In this document: positions 22,567-27,107 of the stretch, piece by piece | Position numbering within the stretch: the first letter of the stretch is position 1 | Layout: the number at the start of each line of letters is the position of its first letter | IMG/VR virus record: IMGVR_UViG_3300030419_002026 | Location: 1 to 27,107 of that record | Strand: one strand, 5' to 3' | DNA length: 27,107 bases | Origin: a virus | Notes under the pieces: generated by a model | The model's database searches: none | Told to the model about the DNA's origin: nothing | The model's input: the letters and a program-made list of their open reading frames with translations, nothing else | Program-made: the position numbers and the translations under genes

Positions 22567-22754
22567 CTTATACACCTAAACCAACAATAGGAGCGGCTAT
22601 AAAAGCTATCAATGCAGATGCAGAATTTTCATGTCCATCACATGACACTGCAAAGTTGGATAATATTGTATGGTATAACAATACAACACCAATAGCTAAA
22701 GAAGATATTATTACAAAATATAATGAATTAGTTACCACATGGGAGAGTAGTTAA
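22563..22754 (+). CDS. Small helical protein after NGGTG fibre
   Basis: The 63-residue protein is acidic to neutral and mostly helical: GAAIKAINADAEFSC (10-24), LDNIVWYNNTTPIAKEDIITKYNEL (about 32-56, given here in two parts: LDNIVWYNNTT and KEDIITKYNEL). I start it at the ATG at 22563, because that gives the ATGA overlap seen at other junctions and TATGGAGG-like sequence lies upstream; a start at 22533 would require the upstream gene to be read in another frame. The motif with IVW...ITKYNEL resembles short proteins beside fibre genes in other marine phages. A fibre-assembly chaperone role is a guess. It overlaps the next gene as TAATG. Confidence 0.6.
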   Translation: MTYTPKPTIGAAIKAINADAEFSCPSHDTAKLDNIVWYNNTTPIAKEDIITKYNELVTTWESS

Positions 22755-23227
22755 TGGCATATATTGGACCAGGATTAGCATTTGGCGCGTTCCAGAAGCT
22801 CGATGATATTAGCTCAGGATTTAACGGATCCAATACTGATTTTAGCCTTCAGGTAGGTGGAAGCACCGTGGAGATGGCATCATTGAACCAATGTATTATT
22901 TCTATATCAGGAGTAATTCAGGAGCCTAATAGCGCATTTACTTTTGGATCAACTAGATCTAGTATTGCTTTTACAGCACCACCAGCAGCTTCAGATACGT
23001 TCTTTGGAATTTTACTTGGTAACTCATTTGACGCTGGCACTCCAGCTGATTCTAGTATATCATACGATAAGTTAACAACAATCAACGGTGTGTATAGAAA
23101 CGTACAGACCTTGACACAGAATTTAACGCTAGCAGCAAGTGATAATGCACTTGTAGCTGGGCCATTCACGGTACAGTCTGGCAAAACTTTAACCGTACCA
23201 TCAGGAGCAACGTTTGTTATCGTATGA
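22754..23227 (+). CDS. Fibre attachment-type protein, AYIGPG family (cassette 2)
   Basis: The 157-residue protein is a paralogue of the 19433 product. It starts MAYIGPGLAFGAFQKLDDIS, then GFNGSNTDFSLQVGG (about 23-37) and SISGVIQEPNSAFTFGS (about 50-66), a typical fibre N-terminal beta domain with a VIQEP-type strand. A helical linker (SSISYDKLTTINGVYRNV, about 100-117) follows, with an end like LAASDNALVAGPFTVQSG and TLTVPSGATFVIV. It overlaps the preceding small gene as TAATG and the following C1q-like gene as ATGA, so the set is read as one unit. Confidence 0.7.
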   Translation: MAYIGPGLAFGAFQKLDDISSGFNGSNTDFSLQVGGSTVEMASLNQCIISISGVIQEPNSAFTFGSTRSSIAFTAPPAASDTFFGILLGNSFDAGTPADSSISYDKLTTINGVYRNVQTLTQNLTLAASDNALVAGPFTVQSGKTLTVPSGATFVIV

Positions 23228-23853
23228 GTAAGATTGAAACAAATACAATAGATACAATTTCAGGATCTAATACAATGCAGATTGGCAGTACAAATACTGC
23301 TACGATAAATCTTGGTGTATCAGGAGATACAATCAATGTACCTGCTGGCGTAACGATTGCCAATGCAGGAACTGCTACTGGCTTTGGTGGTAATAATGCT
23401 CCATCATTTAATGCTTACATGAGTGCAGTGCAAGCAATAAGCAATACAACAAGAACAATTTTAGCATTTGATAATGATAGTGGAACAACTGGTGGTAAAA
23501 AAGCATATGATACAGATAATGCTTTTGACACTAGCACATATAAATTTACTCCACAAACAGCAGGATATTATTATGCATGGATGTATATGGGGTTACAAGA
23601 TTTAAACAGCGGTAATTTTTATCAAATAAATTTATGTAAAAATGGGTCAGCTGACGGTGATAAATTTTCACAAAATTATTTTAGACAAAATGGCACTGAC
23701 AGTATTTATGCAACTTCTGTAGGAGTAACTTATTTAAATGGTAGTTCCGATTTTATATGCGCTGTTATACAACACAATCACGGATCAAACAGAAACACAT
23801 CGGACACTTACAATACAGGTTTTGGTGCTTGGAAATTAAATGGAGTTTCATAG
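23224..23853 (+). CDS. C1q-like fibre protein (paralogue of 20820)
   Basis: The 209-residue protein shares 52 of its first 65 residues with the 20820 product, including TMQIGSTNT, LGVSGDTINVP and GVTIANAGTATGFGG, then diverges. The C-terminal domain has AYDTDNAFDTSTYKFTPQTA (about 99-118), AGYYYAWMYMGLQD (about 117-130), INLCKNGSADGDKF and a close reading GFGAWKLNGVS. The GYYYA and final WKLNG positions match a C1q-like fold, though the last strand is altered. It is likely a receptor-binding piece with different specificity. It overlaps the AYIGPG gene by four bases. Confidence 0.72.
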   Translation: MSKIETNTIDTISGSNTMQIGSTNTATINLGVSGDTINVPAGVTIANAGTATGFGGNNAPSFNAYMSAVQAISNTTRTILAFDNDSGTTGGKKAYDTDNAFDTSTYKFTPQTAGYYYAWMYMGLQDLNSGNFYQINLCKNGSADGDKFSQNYFRQNGTDSIYATSVGVTYLNGSSDFICAVIQHNHGSNRNTSDTYNTGFGAWKLNGVS

Positions 23854-24435
23854 ATGGTATCACAAATTAAAGTAAACGAAATCATCAAGCAGTCTGGATC
23901 ATCAATTGGTATTGGTGAGTCAGGAGACACTATTACATTAACAGGCGACACAATTAATCTTGGAACAACAGGAAATACTATAAACCTTGCAGGGTCAGCT
24001 TATTCATCAAGTGTTTTATGTGATCCTTTTTTTCATGCTACTAGATCAGGCTCTCACAATATAGCAGATCAAACAGATTCTGTAATACCATTTAACGCTG
24101 AAGTTGCAGATACAGATGGTGCTTTTGACACATCTACATATCGTTTCACAGTTCCATCAGGAAAAGGGGGTCGTTATTTCTTTTCTACATTCATTGGATC
24201 TGATGATGGTAATTCATTTAATTATTATATGACTAAAATTAGAAAAAATGGTAGCGTTATCGCTGATTGGATAAATTATCATGGTCCAAATTCTTCTGGT
24301 TTTTGCCAAGCAGTAATAACTTTAGTAGCTGGCGACTATATGGATGTTGTTGTTTATCAAAATAGAGGTACAACAAGCGCGTTAAATCCAGCAGCAGCTA
24401 ATACATATTTTTTAGGATATAGGTTAACAACATGA
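23854..24435 (+). CDS. C1q-like fibre protein
   Basis: The 193-residue protein begins IKVNEIIKQSGSSIGIGESG (5-24) with repeated GDTITLTGDTINLGTTG strands, a short solenoid-like stem. The jelly-roll part has DTDGAFDTSTYRFTVPSGKG (about 86-105), GRYFFSTFIG (about 106-115), IRKNGSVIADW, then LVAGDYMDVVVYQNRG (about 157-172) and a close YFLGYRLTT. All C1q-like positions (GRYFF, DYMDV, FLGYRL) are present. It starts directly after the previous stop and overlaps the next gene by ATGA. Its function is likely receptor binding. It is the last clear C1q-like gene of the array. Confidence 0.73.
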   Translation: MVSQIKVNEIIKQSGSSIGIGESGDTITLTGDTINLGTTGNTINLAGSAYSSSVLCDPFFHATRSGSHNIADQTDSVIPFNAEVADTDGAFDTSTYRFTVPSGKGGRYFFSTFIGSDDGNSFNYYMTKIRKNGSVIADWINYHGPNSSGFCQAVITLVAGDYMDVVVYQNRGTTSALNPAAANTYFLGYRLTT

Positions 24436-25169
24436 CAAGTGAAATAAAAGCAGATAAATGGTCACCAGCGTCAGGTACCGCCGGTACAATTGGTGACTCA
24501 GGTGATACGTTTACTTTAACTGCAGGAGCAAATTTAACTCTAGGTGGAGCAAGTACAACAGTCAGTGTTCCTTCAGGCGCTACACTTGATGTAGCATCTG
24601 GTGCAACATTTGATGCAACTGGCGCTACGGTTACAGGAATAAGTGGTGGTTTAGTTCCTGTTGGACAAGTTAATGGAGGAAGTGCCGCTGCAGTAAATTT
24701 AGATAGTATTTTTTCAGCCACATATAAAAACTATATTATTATAGTTGATAAATTAGTTCCAGATAGTGGTGGTGCTAGTGTGTATATGCAGTTTAGAGAT
24801 GAAAGTGGTGATTTAGGAGGTAGTAATTATGGATATTCTGCTAGATCATTAAATGCAGATACTGGTGGTGAAGATAATACTGACAATGATGGACACACTT
24901 TAGCTAGATTTGAGGGTTCTGGTGTAGCGGGTGACGCAAATAAACTTGGTATGAGAATGGTAATGAATGTTCAAGATCCTTACACAAGCACAGTTTATAC
25001 AGGTTGGCATGGAACATTTGGTTTTATAAATAATTCTGGATATGTAAATTCTGGTTATTTTGGAGGGTTATATCATGATAATGATTCTGTAAGAGGAATT
25101 AAATTATATTTAAATACAGGTGGTAATCTAACTGCAACGATTAGAGCATATGGAGTGGTAAATAGTTAA
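24432..25169 (+). CDS. Fibre protein with distinct jelly-roll-like tip
   Basis: The 245-residue protein has an N-terminal stem of IGDSGDTFTLTAGANLTLGG (about 20-39) and PSGATLDVASGATFDATGAT repeats, followed by NLDSIFSATYKNYIIIVDKL (about 90-109), a pattern I recall as the start of a phage fibre tip domain (IF...YxNYxI). The rest is Gly/Asn-rich beta sequence with a DDNDSVRGIKLYLNTGGNL-like end (written here from YHDNDSVRGIKLYLNTGGN) and IRAYGVVNS. It differs from the C1q-like neighbours. It is probably a receptor-binding or shaft protein. The following gene is chaperone-like. It overlaps the previous gene as ATGA. Confidence 0.65.
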   Translation: MTSEIKADKWSPASGTAGTIGDSGDTFTLTAGANLTLGGASTTVSVPSGATLDVASGATFDATGATVTGISGGLVPVGQVNGGSAAAVNLDSIFSATYKNYIIIVDKLVPDSGGASVYMQFRDESGDLGGSNYGYSARSLNADTGGEDNTDNDGHTLARFEGSGVAGDANKLGMRMVMNVQDPYTSTVYTGWHGTFGFINNSGYVNSGYFGGLYHDNDSVRGIKLYLNTGGNLTATIRAYGVVNS

Positions 25170-25170
25170 T

Positions 25171-25488
25171 ATGAGTAAAATAAACGTTAACGGAATATTA
25201 AGAGATGCAACACCAGAGGAGCAAGCTAAAATAGATGCTTTAAAAGCAGAGTATATTAATGATGCGCCTAATAGAAAACTTGCAGAAATAAGAAAAATTA
25301 GATTAACAAAATTACAAGAAACAGATTTTTATGCACTAGGAGATGTAACAATGAGTGACGAGATGAAGACCTGGCGTCAAAGTTTACGCGACATCCCTGC
25401 CAACCACACGGATGAAGCAGCATATGATTTGCTTTTAGCAAGAGACGCTTCAGGAAAATTAACACACAGCGTATGGAGTAAACCGTAA
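25171..25488 (+). CDS. Tail assembly chaperone-like protein (Phage_tail_APC type)
   Basis: The 105-residue protein has a helical N-terminus (ILRDATPEEQAKIDALKAEY, about 9-28) and the block IRLTKLQETDFYALGDVTMS (about 43-62) followed by DEMKTWRQSLRDIPANHTDE (63-82). The order RLxxTDW/F, then WRQxLRDIP, is the signature of phage tail assembly chaperones of the APC kind, though here Phe replaces the usual Trp. Such proteins help fibre or tail proteins fold and are often next to fibre genes. It starts two bases after the previous gene and its stop overlaps the next start as TAATG. Confidence 0.7.
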   Translation: MSKINVNGILRDATPEEQAKIDALKAEYINDAPNRKLAEIRKIRLTKLQETDFYALGDVTMSDEMKTWRQSLRDIPANHTDEAAYDLLLARDASGKLTHSVWSKP

Positions 25489-26054
25489 TGGCACTAACTA
25501 GATTAAACACAAACGCATATGGCTCTACAATAAATTTAGCAAGCAATGTTACAGGTACGCTTGCTACAGCTAATGGTGGTACAGGTGCTACAAGTTTTAG
25601 CCCTGGTAAAGTTTTACAAACTCAATCAGCTTTATTTACAAGTCAATCTTCACACACTACAGAAAGTTATACTGCTACTAATTATACTGACCAAATAACT
25701 CCAAGTGCAACTAATTCAAAAATTTTTGTTCTATTTAATTTTAGAAGTCATATTTATCTATCTAGTGGCACAGCGGCTAGAAGTAGATTATCTGTTTTTA
25801 GACAAATTAATGGTGGTGGCTACTCTCAAATGTTTCCAAATACAGCAGATATTTGTTGGGGTATTGGAGTTAGTAGTGGTGAAAGAAGTTTATATTCTAC
25901 ACCACAAATTAGTTTTTTAGACACAACACATAATACAACAGATGCTATTGATTACAAATTATACGCAAGAAGAGACACTTCATCAACTGGAACTGTAAAT
26001 GTAGGTGGTAGTTTGCATCAAGCACAAGTTATACTTATGGAGATTTCAGCATGA
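25488..26054 (+). CDS. NGGTG-type tail fibre protein (cassette 2)
   Basis: The 188-residue protein is the counterpart of the 21988 product. It has LASNVTGTLATANGGTGATS (about 17-36), a Ser/Thr-rich stem, then TDQITPSATNSKIFVLFNFR (about 67-86), ISFLDTTHNTTDAIDYKLYA (about 141-160) and VNVGGSLHQAQVILMEISA at the end. The two proteins agree in these positions (ITPTASDSK/ITPSATNSK and LMEVLA/LMEISA) but otherwise differ. It is likely a receptor-binding or adaptor fibre. The TAATG start follows the APC-like gene; the small gene at 26051 overlaps its end by ATGA, as in the first cassette. Confidence 0.68.
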   Translation: MALTRLNTNAYGSTINLASNVTGTLATANGGTGATSFSPGKVLQTQSALFTSQSSHTTESYTATNYTDQITPSATNSKIFVLFNFRSHIYLSSGTAARSRLSVFRQINGGGYSQMFPNTADICWGIGVSSGERSLYSTPQISFLDTTHNTTDAIDYKLYARRDTSSTGTVNVGGSLHQAQVILMEISA

Positions 26055-26275
26055 TTGATTTAGATAAATTTAGTAAAGCTATGCACACATTAAAACCTTC
26101 AGCACAATGGACTTTAATAGATGATACTGATGAAACATCATTAACAGAAGAATTATTTAATAATGTAGATTGGGTTACTGGCGAAGATAGTAATGGCATT
26201 GCTATAACAACTAAAACAAATCCTCATTCAGAAATAAGCTACGCAGCTGTCAAAGCTGAAATAGATAAACTCTAA
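26051..26275 (+). CDS. Small acidic protein after NGGTG fibre
   Basis: The 74-residue protein has a helical start (IDLDKFSKAMHTLKPSAQW), an acidic centre with IDDTDETSLTEELFNNVDW (about 23-41) and a C-terminal SEISYAAVKAEIDKL (about 60-74). It takes the same position relative to the NGGTG fibre as the 63-residue gene at 22563, and both have a TAATG overlap with the next gene and an ATGA overlap with the fibre. I do not see a close match of sequence between them, so they may be functional equivalents rather than homologues. A fibre-chaperone role is a guess. Confidence 0.6.
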   Translation: MIDLDKFSKAMHTLKPSAQWTLIDDTDETSLTEELFNNVDWVTGEDSNGIAITTKTNPHSEISYAAVKAEIDKL

Positions 26276-26910
26276 TGACTTTCGCTGCCGCATCATTCGG
26301 TGAGCGTGCCTTTTCCGAAGACGTTTTTCAACATACTTTTGTAACACCAACAGGTGTTGCAGGCACTTTTTCTTTAGGCACAACGACGGTAACAGGGACA
26401 GCGCTTGTTACACCAAGTGGTGTTCAAGCAACTTTTTCTGTAGGATCTGTCACTGTTAGTGTAGTCACTGAGGTTCCAGTTACAGGTCTTGGTATGACCA
26501 TGGGCCTTGGAACAGTCACCGTCACTGGTACGGCTGTAGTTTCACCAACTGGTTTAGCTATTACCTCGTCTCTTGGAACAGTTACTGTTTCAGGTTCTGC
26601 TGTTGTAGAACCAACAGGTGTTGCAGCTACATTTAGCTTAGGGGATGTAAGTGTTAGTGGTACAGCTGAAGTATCACCAACTGGAGTTTCCTCGACATTT
26701 AGTGTTGGAGATGTTACATTAGAATCTAGGTATTTTCCTACTGGTGTTCAAGCAACCTTTGGTCTTGGCACAGTTACTGTTACAGCTTCGGCAGTTGTAA
26801 TTCCAACTGGGGTAGCAATAACTTCTGCTGTAGGTGACCCTAAACTAACAATCTGGAATGGTGTAGATGATTCCAGCACAAACACATGGACTGTCGTTCC
26901 AACAGGATAA
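26275..26910 (+). CDS. Tandem-repeat virion protein, eight about 22-residue units
   Basis: The 211-residue protein has a short N-terminal segment (residues 1-21) and then eight imperfect repeats of about 22 residues with the pattern V-x-P-T-G-V-x-A-T-F-S-L-G-T-V-T-V-x-G-x-A. The sixth and seventh are slightly shorter. Each unit could supply two strands of an elongated beta structure. The end (GVDDSSTNTWTVVPTG) lacks the pattern. I recall PTG/LG repeats like this in marine phage fibre-region proteins. It may be a spacer or stalk. It starts at a TAATG overlap with the small acidic gene. The C-terminal tail might connect to another protein. Confidence 0.7.
   Translation: MTFAAASFGERAFSEDVFQHTFVTPTGVAGTFSLGTTTVTGTALVTPSGVQATFSVGSVTVSVVTEVPVTGLGMTMGLGTVTVTGTAVVSPTGLAITSSLGTVTVSGSAVVEPTGVAATFSLGDVSVSGTAEVSPTGVSSTFSVGDVTLESRYFPTGVQATFGLGTVTVTASAVVIPTGVAITSAVGDPKLTIWNGVDDSSTNTWTVVPTG
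26338..26850 (+). repeat. Degenerate in-frame tandem repeat, about 66-base period
   Basis: The segment encodes eight copies of a PTGV...SLGTVTV unit, seen as repeated CCAACTGG-like and TTGGAACAGTTACTGTT-like blocks. The copies differ at many third positions, so the protein pattern is conserved more than the DNA. Ends are approximate. Confidence 0.7.
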
Positions 26911-26919
26911 GGAGATAAT

Positions 26920-27107
26920 ATGGCTGATTCGACAATATTAAATTTAGACCTCCAGACCACTGGTGCAAACGCTGGTACATGGGGATCTAAAACAAACGAT
27001 AACTTAGAAAAAATAGAAAATGCAATTAAGGGGTATACATCTGTATCTATTACAGGAACATCTCAGGCGTTAACTGTTGCTAGTGGTGGCACAGGTGACC
27101 AACAAAG
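26920..27107 (+). CDS. Tail fibre protein, N-terminal part (3' end outside window)
   Basis: An open frame starts at ATG 26920, preceded by AAGGAGAT seven bases upstream, and continues to the window end without a stop (62 complete codons). It begins MADSTILNLDLQTTGANAGT (1-20), then WGSKTNDNLEKIENAIKGYT (21-40), a start I know from many phage fibre proteins (forms such as TGxxxGTWGxxTNxNL), and a VASGGTG motif (53-59). The C-terminal part, where the receptor-binding region would be, is outside the window. It is probably a longer fibre than the small ones before it, but that cannot be judged here. Confidence 0.7.
   Translation, partial: MADSTILNLDLQTTGANAGTWGSKTNDNLEKIENAIKGYTSVSITGTSQALTVASGGTGDQQ

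Larger units (their letters stand above)
19433..26275 (+). repeat. Two successive fibre cassettes with parallel gene order
   Basis: Genes 19433-22754 and 22754-26275 run in similar order: an AYIGPG protein, two or three C1q-like fibres, an NGGTG fibre, and a small acidic gene, with a chaperone-like gene in each half at a different place. The spans are 3321 and 3521 bases. Paralogue pairs are readable in the proteins (19433/22754, 20820/23224, 21988/25488), but DNA identity is low, so this is an old duplication or parallel assembly rather than a recent repeat. Confidence 0.6.

Noticed and set aside
18114-27107. Diversity-generating retroelement acting on the fibre genes
   Set aside because: No reverse transcriptase, template repeat or accessory gene is seen, and the paralogues differ across all codon positions rather than at adenine-derived sites. 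A distant element outside the window cannot be excluded.
1-27107. CRISPR array, insertion sequence, integrase or attachment site
   Set aside because: No regularly spaced direct repeats, terminal inverted repeats with a transposase, or recombinase-like protein was seen on either strand.

Overview
This window is part of a tailed double-stranded DNA phage genome: the structural (packaging, head, connector and tail-fibre) half. Every supportable gene lies on the + strand, genes are packed end to end, and ten junctions are TAATG stop/start overlaps. The DNA is AT-rich. The protein families seen (a long P22-like portal, a GroES-like protein, a terminase followed by unknown genes, and a large set of small C1q-like fibre proteins) are of the kind I associate with uncultured marine phages and pelagiphages. 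My inference is a short-tailed (podovirus-like) phage of a low-GC marine bacterium, possibly SAR11. No host gene, tRNA, integrase, replication gene or lysogeny gene is present. No tape-measure gene is visible.

Layout. 1-852: C-terminal part of the large terminase, cut by the window edge. 852-5057: three very AT-rich genes, two unrecognised and one carrying a domain known from phage polyvalent proteins. 5047-7587: portal. 7547-10432: small accessory genes, including a 43-residue single-span membrane protein, two AT-rich unknowns, a holin-like protein and two small basic proteins. 10438-14160: capsid assembly block in the order small coiled-coil protein, GroES-like co-chaperonin, scaffold, conserved small protein, decoration-like protein, major capsid protein. 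14283-18112: further virion proteins and two probable head-tail adaptors, with a 35-residue protein containing ten cysteines between them. 18114-27107: a run of small fibre or adhesin genes with small chaperone-like genes interspersed, then a repeat protein and the start of another fibre gene that runs off the window.

How it works together. Terminase and portal package DNA into a shell built from the major capsid protein on the scaffold. The GroES-like protein probably adapts the host chaperonin for capsid folding. The adaptors close the portal and build a short tail. The fibre region would supply an unusually large set of receptor-binding pieces. Three strong hairpins lie at the only sizeable intergenic gaps, around the decoration and major capsid genes, suggesting that capsid mRNA level is set separately from the rest of the late transcript.

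Most notable points: two successive fibre cassettes of about 3.3 and 3.5 kb with parallel gene order (19433-22754 and 22754-26275); the ten-cysteine mini-protein (16442-16549); the polyvalent-type domain in the head module; a recurring Gly-Gly motif near the ends of otherwise unrelated proteins; and a possible folded leader RNA at 14211-14270.
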